Assembly: GCA_000470535.1 (NCBI GenBank)
Contig: CBRG010000154.1
Coordinates: 1 to 64,000, forward strand
From: Streptomyces sp. AW19M42
GTDB lineage: Bacteria; Actinomycetota; Actinomycetes; Streptomycetales; Streptomycetaceae
Direction of reading: 5' to 3'
DNA length: 64,000 nucleotides
A program made the translations under genes and the position numbers. The notes beneath the pieces were generated by a model that was not told where the DNA came from, ran no database searches, and worked only from the letters and a program-made list of their open reading frames with translations. Of this stretch, positions 8,559-16,845 are shown piece by piece. How positions within the stretch are numbered: the first letter of the stretch is position 1; each line of letters begins with the position of its first letter.

Positions 8559-9062
8559 ATGCCCGAACTCCAGCGGCTGCGCGCCGACCACGCCCCGGAC
8601 CTCCTCGCGTTCGAGCGGGAGAACCGCGTCTTCTTCGCGGCCTCGGTGCCGGACCGCGGCGACGACTACTTCACCGACTTCGCCACCCGCCACGAGGCCC
8701 TCCTCATCGAACAGGCGGCCGGCACCTGCCACTTCCACCTCCTGATGGCTGGGGACAGCGGCGAGGTGCTGGGCCGCTTCAACCTGGTGGACGTGGCGGA
8801 CGGCACCGCGGACCTGGGCTTCCGCCTGGCCGAGAAGGCGACGGGCCGCGGCCTGGCCACGTCGACGGTCCACCACCTCTTCACCCTGTGCACGACCGCG
8901 TACGCGCTGACCGCGCTCCGCGCCTCGGCCGCCGTCACCAACACCGCGTCCCGGGCGGTCCTGACCCGGACGGGCTTCGTCCCCACGGGCGAGGAGGTGC
9001 AGCTGAGCGGAAAGCGGGGCCTGGCGTACGTACGGGAACTGCCGGCGGAGCAGCGACCGTGA
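8559..9062 (+). CDS. GNAT-family N-acetyltransferase (RimJ/RimL type)
   Basis: 167 residues from an ATG at 8559. The fold is recognisable from LQRLRADHAPDLLAFE at the start, VLGRFNLVDV for strand 4, LGFRLAEKATGRGLATSTV with the acetyl-CoA pyrophosphate loop (Q/R-x-x-G-x-G/A), and the C-terminal AVTNTASRAVLTRTGF. RimJ/RimL-like enzymes acetylate protein N-termini or small amines; the acceptor is not predictable. Confidence 0.85.
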   Translation: MPELQRLRADHAPDLLAFERENRVFFAASVPDRGDDYFTDFATRHEALLIEQAAGTCHFHLLMAGDSGEVLGRFNLVDVADGTADLGFRLAEKATGRGLATSTVHHLFTLCTTAYALTALRASAAVTNTASRAVLTRTGFVPTGEEVQLSGKRGLAYVRELPAEQRP

Positions 9063-9190
9063 ACCAGTAGGCGAGGCGGGCAAGTTGACGCGCTCGGGCG
9101 GAGCTCGACGAGTCCCGGTCGAACCTGTCCAACGGACCGAAGCCGCCACCCGGTTGCCGTAGGAATGGGGCAGTGGCATCACCTGAGGCG

Positions 9191-10028
9191 ATGACGACGG
9201 CCGACTACGTCCACGGGCGCTCCGACCGCGAGGCGACCCGGCTCGGCGACCAGGCGGACACCTTGGCGGCCTTCCTGCACGCGGGCACGGCCTATCCTCC
9301 CGGCAGCCGGGTGCTGGAGACAGGTTGCGGGGTCGGCGCCCAGACGGTCCACCTGGCCCAGGCCGCCCCGGAGGCCCGGATCACCGCGGTCGACCACTCC
9401 GCCGAATCCCTCTCACAGGCCCGCGCCCGTGTCGCGGACCACGCACCGGGGGCGGACGTGGAGTGGCACCACGCCGACCTGTTCGACCTCCCCTTCGCCC
9501 CCGCGGACTTCGACCACGTCTACGTCTGCTTCGTCCTGGAGCACCTGCCGGACCCCCGGCGGGCCCTGGCCGTGCTGCGGCGCGTCCTGCGACCCGAGGG
9601 CACCATCACCGTGGTCGAAGAGGACCACGGCTCCGCGCTCCTCCACCCCACCAGCGCCCTGGCCCGAGCAGTGATCAACTGCCAGGTCCAACTGCAGTCG
9701 GCCGCCGGCGGAGACGCACTGATCGTCCGGCAGTTACATCCGCTGCTGCCCCCGGGCCGGATACGACGACATCGTGGTCCACCCCCGCACGGTCTACGCC
9801 GACCGGACCCGCCCCGCCCTGGTCGACGGCTTCACCCGCAACACGTTCATCGCCATGATCGAAGCGGTCCGGGACGAGACACTGGCCGCCAACCTCATGA
9901 CCGAGGCCGACTGGGACCAGGGCATCACGGACCTGCACCGCACCGCTCTGGACCACGGGACCTTCCACTACACGTTCTTCAAGGCGGTCGCGGTGAACCG
10001 GTCCGGCGCCGGCGCCGTGGGCGGATAA
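9191..10028 (+). pseudogene. Class I SAM methyltransferase with an internal frameshift
   Basis: The start at ATG 9191 (MTTADYVHGRSDREATRL) matches the family; a GTG at 9173 is also in frame. Motif I is VLETGCGVGAQT, followed by ITAVDHSAESLSQAR and ADLFDLPFAPADFDHVYVC. Around 9750-9761, in a run of C and G, the reading frame slips by one base. The continuation (DIVVHPRTVYADRTRPALV to the stop at 10028) is in another frame and completes the usual C-terminus. So the gene is either inactivated by a single extra base or affected by a sequencing error in the homopolymer. Because of the slip, the first frame runs on by chance into the cytosine methyltransferase downstream. Confidence 0.8.
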
Positions 10029-10094
10029 TCATAGCTATTGCTCCGCCTTTGCCCCATGACCACCACCAGAGGCCGGAACGTAGGAGACTTGGCA

Positions 10095-10550
10095 ATGATG
10101 AACACCGCGAAACCGTCCTCTCCCGGCGTGTCCGCCCGGATGAGTCGCCAAGCCAGCCGCGACACCACGCCCGAAGTCGCGGTCCGGAAGTTGTTGCACG
10201 CGTCCGGATACCGGTACCGCCTCAACGAACGAGTACCTCACATGTCCCGACGGACGATCGACATCGCCTTCACGCGGGCCAAGGTCGCCGTGTTCCTGGA
10301 CGGGTGCTTCTGGCACGGCTGCCCCGAGCACGCCACGCAACCGAAGTCGAACGCCGAGTGGTGGCGGCAGAAGCTCGACCGCAACATGACGCGGGACGTC
10401 GAGACGACGGCGCACCTGATCACCGAGGGATGGACGGTTCTGCGTTTCTGGGAGCATCAGCCCCCGGTGCAGGTCGCCGACCAGGTGGCGGAAGTCGTCG
10501 ATCGCGAGAGGTCCGCGGGGCGGACGGGGCCGGAAGGTGGGGGCTCGTGA
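10095..10550 (+). CDS. vsr: Vsr-type very short patch repair endonuclease
   Basis: 151 residues from an ATG at 10095 with GGAG 9 bases upstream; ATG 10056 is an alternative. The family pattern is clear: MSRQASRDTTPEVAVRKLL, RTIDIAFT with the catalytic Asp (about 56), VFLDGCFWHGCPEH with His 74 and His 79 and zinc-site cysteines, then WWRQKLDRNMTRD. Vsr nicks next to T in T:G mismatches made by deamination of 5-methylcytosine and is normally paired with a cytosine methyltransferase. It overlaps the next gene (a C5-methyltransferase homologue) by GTGA. In defence islands Vsr-like nucleases may also act as restriction effectors. Confidence 0.93.
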   Translation: MMNTAKPSSPGVSARMSRQASRDTTPEVAVRKLLHASGYRYRLNERVPHMSRRTIDIAFTRAKVAVFLDGCFWHGCPEHATQPKSNAEWWRQKLDRNMTRDVETTAHLITEGWTVLRFWEHQPPVQVADQVAEVVDRERSAGRTGPEGGGS

Positions 10551-11503
10551 GCGGATTGCGGTTCGTGGATGTGTGCGCGGGGGCCGGAGGGCTCGCCCTG
10601 GGGCTGGAACAGGCAGGGTTCGAGCCGGTACTGCTGTTGGACAAAAAGCCCGTGGCCTGCGAGACGCTGGGCATGAACCGACCGCACTGGAAGATCCTGC
10701 AGCTGGACCTGCTGGACTTCGTTCCGGACGAGCACCCGCACACGTACGACGTGGACTTGCTGTCCGCCGGGCTCCCGCGTGTGAAGTCGAGCGCTACGGC
10801 GGCCAGAGCGGAGACCGACGAGGAGGAACAGCTTCTGAAAGCAGCGGTCCTCCTCGCACACTCGATCCAGCCCCGTGCCCTGATCATTGAGAACGTGCCG
10901 GGTCTGGTGGACGCCAGCGCCTTCGAGTCCCTGCGGGGGTTCGTCCGGGAAGAGCTGGAACATCTCGGGTACGGGCTGCGCTGGTTCGTCCTGAACGCGG
11001 CGGACTTCGGTGTACCGCAGGATCGGAAGCAGGGATTGCTCGTCGCGCTCAAGGGGCGGTACTTCGACCGCTTCCGACCGCCGGTCCCGACCGTGAAGGA
11101 TCCCGTGTCGGTGGGGAGCGCGCTGCGACACTCCATGGTGGCCCGTGGGTGGACCGGCGCCGATGCGTGGGCGGATGGGGCGAGCTCCGTGGCGCCGACG
11201 TTGGTCGGCGGTTCCGACAACCGCGGGGGCGCCGATCTGGGCCCCACGGGCACGAAGGCCGCCTGGGCACGGATGCGGGTGAATGGTGGGGCTCTGGCCG
11301 ATGAGGTTCCCGGCCCGGAGGACGACAACAGCCAGGGCCTGATCAAGCTCACGGACGCGCAGGCCGCGCTGTTGCAGGGCTTCCCGGCCGAGTGGCGGTT
11401 CGCGGGGCGGAAGACCGCTCGGTACCGGCAGATCGGGCATGCCTCGCCGCCGCAGGTGGGGAAGGCGCTGGGGCTTGCCGTCGCGGAGGCGCTGCGAGGT
11501 TGA
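10547..11503 (+). CDS. Cytosine-C5 methyltransferase homologue lacking the catalytic Cys
   Basis: 318 residues from the GTG of a GTGA overlap with vsr. Motif I (FVDVCAGAGGLALGLEQAGF), motif VI (LIIENVPGLVD, residues 112-122), motif VIII (FGVPQDRKQGLLVAL) and the closing block (GHASPPQVGKALGLAVAEAL) are all present. Motif IV should read G-G-P-P-C-Q, but here it is SAGLPRVKSS (73-82), with no cysteine. The nucleophile that attacks cytosine C6 is therefore missing, and the protein should not methylate by the normal route. It may bind DNA, SAM or the active methyltransferase next door. The reading frame is intact and well conserved elsewhere, which argues against simple decay. Confidence 0.9.
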   Translation: MSGLRFVDVCAGAGGLALGLEQAGFEPVLLLDKKPVACETLGMNRPHWKILQLDLLDFVPDEHPHTYDVDLLSAGLPRVKSSATAARAETDEEEQLLKAAVLLAHSIQPRALIIENVPGLVDASAFESLRGFVREELEHLGYGLRWFVLNAADFGVPQDRKQGLLVALKGRYFDRFRPPVPTVKDPVSVGSALRHSMVARGWTGADAWADGASSVAPTLVGGSDNRGGADLGPTGTKAAWARMRVNGGALADEVPGPEDDNSQGLIKLTDAQAALLQGFPAEWRFAGRKTARYRQIGHASPPQVGKALGLAVAEALRG

Positions 11504-11555
11504 GCGCGCGGGAAGCGGTCTGAGGCACGATGAAAGCTGGCTAGACTTCCATCCC

Positions 11556-12812
11556 ATGACCCCCAGGCCCCACCCACCACTCCTACCTGCAAGTTTCCGC
11601 ATCGTGGACTTGTTTGCCGGCCCGGGGGGCCTCGATATCGCCGCCACGGTCATGGAAGTGAAGAGCATCGGGGTCGAGTGGGACGATCCGACGCGCGCGA
11701 CGCGCGACGCGGCCGGCCTTCGCACCACAGTGGAGAAGGATGTCGCCGCCCTGGGCCCGTGCGACCCCCAGGTGAAGGATGCGAACGTTCTCACCGGCGG
11801 GCCCCCCTGTCAGTCGTTCTCCGTGGCTGGCAATCGGGAGGGCCACAAGGCCCTGGAGGACGTCAAGCGGCTGGCCGGCTGCCTGGTCAGCGCAAGAGAT
11901 CGTAAGTCCTTCGACGCCATTTGGGGCGAGGTCAAACGCGAGACCGATGCCATGTCCGACTCACGTACAGGGTTCGTGCTCCAGCCGTTGCGTTGGATCA
12001 TGGAGGCGAAGCTCAAGCGCAAAAAACCCTACGACGTTGTAGTGCTGGAGCAGGTCCCCACGGTACTGCCGGTGTGGAACCACTACGCCGAGTTGCTCAA
12101 CGGCATCGGCTACGCAGCCAAAGCCCACCTCCTGCACGCGGAGGCATTCGGTGTCCCGCAAACACGCCGGCGCGCAGTGCTCATCGCCCAGTGGGACCCG
12201 GAGAACGCGGGAAGGGATGTGTACTTCCCTGAAGCGACCCACCAGCAGTACCGCAAGGGGGTCGAGCGCCTGCTGCCCCCGCCGCATGAGAACTCGCCCG
12301 TCGAACCGCAGGAGGGTGCCCTGTTCGACCGCCCCAAGAACAGCAGGGAGCGGAAGAAGGAACCCTGGGTGTCGGTCGGGGACGCTCTCGCCGGCGCCCG
12401 CCCCCGTGACTTCGTCCTGGTCTCCAACTACGGCTCCGGCGGCGACCCGAAGAACCGGGGGCGCCGCACCTCGGAGGAGCCGGCCGCCACGATCACCGGC
12501 AAGTTCCGCCGTAACCGGCTCTTCCTCCTGAAGGAGAACGAGTCCGGCGAGAAGGAGGTCGGCGAGGAGCTGGACCGGCTGTCGTTCGAGGAGGGCGGCC
12601 TTCTCCAGTCCTTCCCCGCTCGCTACCCGTGGCAGTCCACCGACGTGGCCCAGCAGATCGGCAACGCTGTCCCGCCTCGACTCTCTCTGCACATTTTGAG
12701 CGCCGCGCTCCTGCGGGAGGCCCCGAAGGACGAGTGGTTCACGCGTCTCAAGGAATGGGAGCCGCAACCTCGACGCATCATCGAGAAGGGCGCCCCTACC
12801 GAAGGCCCCTGA
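11556..12812 (+). CDS. DNA (cytosine-5-)-methyltransferase
   Basis: 418 residues from an ATG at 11556. Canonical motifs appear in order: RIVDLFAGPGGLD (motif I), VLTGGPPCQSFSVAG with Cys 85 (motif IV), VVLEQVPTVLP as motif VI with Q in place of the usual N after the catalytic Glu, FGVPQTRRRAVLIAQ (motif VIII), ATITGKFRRNRLF in the target-recognition region, and QIGNAVPPRLSL (motif X). It should transfer methyl from SAM to cytosine C5 in a defined site, probably marking self DNA for the island. It lies 52 bases after the pseudo-methyltransferase and converges on the DUF6339-like gene. Confidence 0.95.
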   Translation: MTPRPHPPLLPASFRIVDLFAGPGGLDIAATVMEVKSIGVEWDDPTRATRDAAGLRTTVEKDVAALGPCDPQVKDANVLTGGPPCQSFSVAGNREGHKALEDVKRLAGCLVSARDRKSFDAIWGEVKRETDAMSDSRTGFVLQPLRWIMEAKLKRKKPYDVVVLEQVPTVLPVWNHYAELLNGIGYAAKAHLLHAEAFGVPQTRRRAVLIAQWDPENAGRDVYFPEATHQQYRKGVERLLPPPHENSPVEPQEGALFDRPKNSRERKKEPWVSVGDALAGARPRDFVLVSNYGSGGDPKNRGRRTSEEPAATITGKFRRNRLFLLKENESGEKEVGEELDRLSFEEGGLLQSFPARYPWQSTDVAQQIGNAVPPRLSLHILSAALLREAPKDEWFTRLKEWEPQPRRIIEKGAPTEGP

Positions 12813-12828
12813 TCCGCAGGGGCCTTCG
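12800..12828. terminator. Bidirectional terminator between convergent defence genes
   Basis: An 11-bp perfect stem (CGAAGGCCCCT and complement) with a 7-base loop overlaps the methyltransferase stop codon and ends 11 bases before the stop of the convergent DUF6339-like gene. It can serve both transcripts. Confidence 0.8.
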
Positions 12829-12839
12829 GGCCGGCCCGG

Positions 12840-13733
12840 TCAGTCCGACTCGTTGTCGTCGGTATTCTTCCCTCGCACCGGAGCTCCGGCGAAGAGCTCC
12901 GAGAAGTGATCGGTGAGGGTGGCCACGGAATCCTCCGGCGCCCTCTCCTCGTCCGGCCCGTCAGGAAGCGCTCTTCGCGGCACGGCCGGTGCCCACTCCG
13001 CGGCCTCGATCCACCGCGCCATCGGACGACCATCACGCTCGATGTCCGGTGCCATGACGTCGTACATGAGCGTGGCCGCTGACGCGTTGACCGCCTTGAC
13101 CAGAGCGTTGATCTCCCGACCGGTACGCACAGTCCCTCGACCGATCAGCTCGACCAGAGCCTGCGCGGTAGGACGGTGGTCGATCACGGAAAGTCGCAGC
13201 GCGGTGTTGAGCATGTCCTGCTGCGCACAGACCTTCACCACCGGACCGTAGTCGGACCCGTTCCGGAACAGTTCGGCGGCCCACCACAATCGGGCGAACG
13301 CCTGCGTGTCGGCCGCACCACGAAATCGTGTGGCCGCGACCCTCGGCACCTCCTCCCCTTTCCGGGGCTCGGTCAGGTGCCGCCAGACCACGTAGTCGGG
13401 CGCGACGCCAAGTGCCAGATAATTCCACAGCCTGCGGTCGGCGGCTTCACGACGACTGAGCCTGAGAGTCGCGTGAATCCGAGGCGCCAACCAGGCATCC
13501 GCAGCGGTGACCTTTTCGTCGCGGAAGGCGTGCATGGCGTCTTCCGTGAGTCCTCGGACCGGCATCAAAGCGCCTCTGGCCTCGTCGCGCGGCAGGGGTT
13601 CGGTGACCTTGTTGAGCGCTATGGCTGGCACGTCCTCCTTGCCAGTGAGTAGGCCTTCGGTGATGTAGCGGGCGGCATTGAGATCCGCGAGGAACGCCAG
13701 GCGCTCGGGCAGATGACTGGGCTTGTCGGTCAC
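12840..13733 (-). CDS. DUF6339-like protein
   Basis: 297 residues from a GTG at 13733 that overlaps the upstream stop by four bases. It is all-helical in appearance, with blocks I associate with DUF6339: PERLAFLADLNAARYITEG, ADAWLAPRIHATLRLSRREA, RRLWNYLALGVAPDYVVW and FARLWWAAELFRNGSDY. There is no catalytic motif and no membrane segment. The C-terminus is acidic (GKNTDDNESD). It is the last gene of the three-gene reverse operon behind the XRE-GHKL ATPase, so it is probably a structural or adaptor part of the same system. The family name is from memory and needs an HMM check. Confidence 0.65.
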   Translation of the reverse strand: MTDKPSHLPERLAFLADLNAARYITEGLLTGKEDVPAIALNKVTEPLPRDEARGALMPVRGLTEDAMHAFRDEKVTAADAWLAPRIHATLRLSRREAADRRLWNYLALGVAPDYVVWRHLTEPRKGEEVPRVAATRFRGAADTQAFARLWWAAELFRNGSDYGPVVKVCAQQDMLNTALRLSVIDHRPTAQALVELIGRGTVRTGREINALVKAVNASAATLMYDVMAPDIERDGRPMARWIEAAEWAPAVPRRALPDGPDEERAPEDSVATLTDHFSELFAGAPVRGKNTDDNESD

Positions 13734-14722
13734 GCGTCGGTCCCCCGGTCGAGTCGGTCGAGGCCACGGATGGTGGCGGTCAGCGCCTTCGGCACTTCTG
13801 CCCTGCGCGTCGCGGCGTAATGAATGCGCGGCTGGAGGTCGGTCCATCCGGCCGCCCCGGTCCTTCGACCGTGCACTTCCCGGAGCGCGTCCCCCAGCGG
13901 CCGACCGGGCACGACGTCCGGAAGCATCTCGCGGAGCACCTCACCCCGCCAGTCCTGAGGGAAGAGCGGGGCGCCGTCTTCCTCGATCTCCAGATCGCCG
14001 ATCGCCGTGTGGAACACGGCCGTCCACACGTCCGTGCACATCTGGGCCAGGAGCAGGTCCCGGACCAGACTCTCGACCGCCGTGCCGTTGCCGTCGACCA
14101 GTTCGGTGATGCCTTCGAAATCGGTGTTCATGTGCACGGTGGGAACCTCGCCAGAGGTGTCGACGGTCCACGGGACGTCTGCGAAGGGGCGCAGCCACTC
14201 CGGGCCCTCCCGGAACCCGACCTCGGAAACTTCGAGTTCCCGCTCGCGCAGAGGGGCATCGGCCTTCAGGTCGACGATCCAGTCCCGCTCCGACACGGCG
14301 ATCATGCGACCTGGCACTCCGTCGACCGTGGCGATCACGTGGACCGACATCGTCGCGCGGTCGAGATGATCGGCCCGCCAGAGGTCCAGATAGCCGGCCC
14401 ATTCACGGCCGCCCTCGGCGCGAGGCTCCAAACACACGCTGGTGCGTGCGTTGGTGGCTCCTTCGGTGAGTACGACCGCGACCGATACGTCGGACCAGGG
14501 CCCGTCGGGATCCGTCGCGCGTCCGGGCACGACAGCCGTGAGGGTCACCCGGGCTTTCTCCCAGTCGTCCCGCTCAGCCAGCCCCAGGGCAACCACTTGC
14601 TCAACTGTCGAGAAGGTCTTCGTGTCGAGCGGTCCCCGAGCCTCGCCCGGGCCTCGCAGTTCGACCGAGGTGACCCGCAGACTCACTGAGCCGGCAAGCC
14701 GCTTGTACGGATAGCCCCTCAT
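13730..14722 (-). CDS. Unrecognised protein of the reverse defence operon
   Basis: 330 residues from an ATG at 14722 in an ATGA overlap with the XRE-GHKL gene; its own stop overlaps the DUF6339-like start. I do not recognise the family. The N-terminal 200 residues alternate short hydrophobic strands (GSVSLRVTSVELRG, ARVTLTAVVPG, WSDVSVAVVLTEG, TMSVHVIATVDG), suggesting a beta-sandwich. The C-terminal 130 residues look helical (LVRDLLLAQMCTDVWTAVFHTAIGDLE), with the conserved-looking stretch APLFPQDWRGEVLREMLPD. There are no nuclease, ATPase or zinc motifs. Tight coupling on both sides means it is made in step with the ATPase and the DUF6339-like protein, probably as a complex subunit. Confidence 0.8.
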   Translation of the reverse strand: MRGYPYKRLAGSVSLRVTSVELRGPGEARGPLDTKTFSTVEQVVALGLAERDDWEKARVTLTAVVPGRATDPDGPWSDVSVAVVLTEGATNARTSVCLEPRAEGGREWAGYLDLWRADHLDRATMSVHVIATVDGVPGRMIAVSERDWIVDLKADAPLRERELEVSEVGFREGPEWLRPFADVPWTVDTSGEVPTVHMNTDFEGITELVDGNGTAVESLVRDLLLAQMCTDVWTAVFHTAIGDLEIEEDGAPLFPQDWRGEVLREMLPDVVPGRPLGDALREVHGRRTGAAGWTDLQPRIHYAATRRAEVPKALTATIRGLDRLDRGTDA

Positions 14723-16845
14723 GCCCGGCCTCCCTTGTCGGTCCCGAGTTCGACGATCAGCCCCGTGAATACGGCCCTCACGGGGTGCGTCGTCACGTCG
14801 GTCCTCCCTCGGAACGTCGCCTTGCGGGCACCCGGCACGAAGTGCAACACCCCATCCACCACTTCGCAGTTGTGAACAGCAACGAGCTCCGACCACGCCA
14901 GGACGGGGCGCGGCCCCGATCGCACGTCCAGCTTCGCCACGGGACTCGGCCGCGAGGAGTCCGCGCCGGCTGGGACCTTTACCTCACCGGTGACGGACCA
15001 CGCACCGTCGGCATCGACGAAGGCGTCGAGTTCCTCCAACGTCGGGAGCGCCGTCGGGCCGGCGGGTCGGGGGGCTCGCTTGCCACCCAGCGTCAACTTC
15101 TTGCGGAGCCGTTCAGCCCCGCCCGAGCGCTTCGCCTTGGGTAGAGCGACGAGTTCACGCACCGCCTTGTTGGTGTCGGTGGTGAGTTTGGCGATCCGGC
15201 GATACGCGGACGGCGAGTACAGCATCCGAAGTTCCTCCGTCTGCCCCCACTTGTTGTGCTCTGGCGGTTCGGAGGTTCGCAGGAAGACTTCCGCTTCGAC
15301 GGCGCCAGGAGCGTCCTCACCGGCGGCATGACCCGCGAGCAGTACCGCCTGGAAGGGGTTGGTCCCCACGGGCAGATCTCCTACCCGGGCCGTCCTGACG
15401 GTCATACGGTTGCCCCGCATCATGACCACGTGGTTCGGCTTGCCCACGTCGTCGGCCTCCGTCACCAGGACGACAGCCCGGTGTTCGACCTTCTCCTTCC
15501 CCCCGGCGGGGGGAGGCACATTGAGCGTCACGGTCGACATGGCCACCTGGCCGGCCTCGGTCAGCCGGTCCACGGTCGTGCCGTCCAGGAACGCCTGCAG
15601 GGCCCGAGTGCGTGAGGGCTGCGCCGTCCGAGGATCCACCCGTTCCTCCTGGATGATCTCCGCACCATTACGGAGGGTTTTGACGGACGCCTCCAACAGC
15701 GGTCGTCGTGTCTCGCCCACAGTCATGGCCGCCCAGAAGTTGCGGCCGAGGGCCTGGACGAGGCGCTTGTGCATCCGGTGCACGCTGTCGTCGTCCTCGA
15801 TGCCCTTGCTGTCGGCGTCCGGGTCCGCCTCGACGAGGCTCGCCACGTCATGGGCGCCGACGATCAGGAACGACGTGCCCGGCTCGTCACTCTCCCGCGT
15901 GAGGTGGAGACGCTCGACCTTCTCCTCGTCGGCCCACCACGAACGGGCCACGTCCGAGCTGTCCGCGTCCGGATCCGGACGTCCGAACCAGGCGGGGCCG
16001 GCCCAGGCACGGCCGCCCACTTCACGCCAGGGAAGATCGATCCGGCCGATCAGCCGTCGCTCGGTTCGCCCCTCGTGCGGCTCGGAGAGAGTGGAGTTCA
16101 TCAGGACGAGACCGAGGCGACTCGTCGCCCAGAGCGTTGCCTTTCCCAGGCCGTACGAGCCGCCTGCTCCGCTCACCGATTTGTGGCTGTCCAGTTGCCG
16201 ACGCACCACCGCGGCGAATCGACCGGTCTCGTAGTCGTCGCCGGTCAGGCCGGAGGCGTTGTAATCGTCGACCCGCAACAGAACGAGCCGGTCCCGCTCG
16301 TACATGTCACGCAGCCCGGCAGCGATGACCCGCCCGACCTTCTGGTTCTGGGTTGCAGCCGACTCATAGTGCGGAAGGAGTTCGTCCCAACGGATCTCTT
16401 CGCGGAACCGAGCCAGGGGCTCGCCCGTCAACTCGTGCAGCGTGTACCGCACTCGGACCGGCTGCTTACGGTCCAGACGCTCATCGAGGCTGTTCTGCGT
16501 CGCCTCGCGCGCCAACACCTCGACGTCGGCCTCGAAGGCGAAGGCTGCGGCGTTGCCGAAGTCGCGCCCTCCGTCGGCGTATCCGGGGCGGTGGTACCAG
16601 GAGACGGGAAGACCGGCCAGGGTGTCGGCTGTACGGGTGTGGATCGTGCCGAGATCGGTGCCGAGCGCCTCCGCGATCTTGGCGATAGTCTCCTCACGGG
16701 GGGTCGCCCGCCCGGTGATCCAGGCCGATACCGCAGCCCGCGTCATCCCGATGCGCTCGCCGAGGTCAGCCTGGCTCAAGCCCGACTGCTTCAGCTGCCG
16801 GGCGAGCCAGGGCCCGAAATCCATACCGCTGTCCAACGTCACCAC
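14719..16845 (-). CDS. XRE DNA-binding domain fused to a GHKL ATPase
   Basis: Up to 708 residues; starts at 16845 or 16842 (GTG), 16836 (TTG, best placed after GAGGAG) or 16824 (ATG) all keep the domains. Residues 12-65 are an XRE helix-turn-helix (LSQADLGERIGMTRAAVSAW). Then comes a GHKL ATPase: N box REATQNSLDERL (113-124), Mg/ATP loop RVDDYNASGLTG (191-202) and lid GAGGSYGLGKATLWA (226-240). The remaining 450 residues include beta-rich parts and a basic helix (LVALPKAKRSGGAERLRKKL). GHKL ATPases act as ATP-driven clamps (Hsp90, MutL, MORC, gyrase B). A built-in operator-binding domain suggests either autoregulation or sequence-directed loading. It starts the three-gene reverse operon. Confidence 0.88.
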   Translation of the reverse strand: MVTLDSGMDFGPWLARQLKQSGLSQADLGERIGMTRAAVSAWITGRATPREETIAKIAEALGTDLGTIHTRTADTLAGLPVSWYHRPGYADGGRDFGNAAAFAFEADVEVLAREATQNSLDERLDRKQPVRVRYTLHELTGEPLARFREEIRWDELLPHYESAATQNQKVGRVIAAGLRDMYERDRLVLLRVDDYNASGLTGDDYETGRFAAVVRRQLDSHKSVSGAGGSYGLGKATLWATSRLGLVLMNSTLSEPHEGRTERRLIGRIDLPWREVGGRAWAGPAWFGRPDPDADSSDVARSWWADEEKVERLHLTRESDEPGTSFLIVGAHDVASLVEADPDADSKGIEDDDSVHRMHKRLVQALGRNFWAAMTVGETRRPLLEASVKTLRNGAEIIQEERVDPRTAQPSRTRALQAFLDGTTVDRLTEAGQVAMSTVTLNVPPPAGGKEKVEHRAVVLVTEADDVGKPNHVVMMRGNRMTVRTARVGDLPVGTNPFQAVLLAGHAAGEDAPGAVEAEVFLRTSEPPEHNKWGQTEELRMLYSPSAYRRIAKLTTDTNKAVRELVALPKAKRSGGAERLRKKLTLGGKRAPRPAGPTALPTLEELDAFVDADGAWSVTGEVKVPAGADSSRPSPVAKLDVRSGPRPVLAWSELVAVHNCEVVDGVLHFVPGARKATFRGRTDVTTHPVRAVFTGLIVELGTDKGGRA

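Noticed and set aside
9173-11503. One 776-codon open frame spanning the SAM methyltransferase and the cytosine methyltransferase homologue
   Set aside because: The link between them (about 9760-10546) is Arg/Pro/His-rich frame noise produced by the frameshift, and it overlaps the true vsr gene in another frame.
10095-12812. Conventional type II restriction-modification system
   Set aside because: Vsr is a mismatch-nicking family rather than a typical restriction enzyme, and one of the two methyltransferases lacks its nucleophile; no separate restriction endonuclease gene is adjacent.
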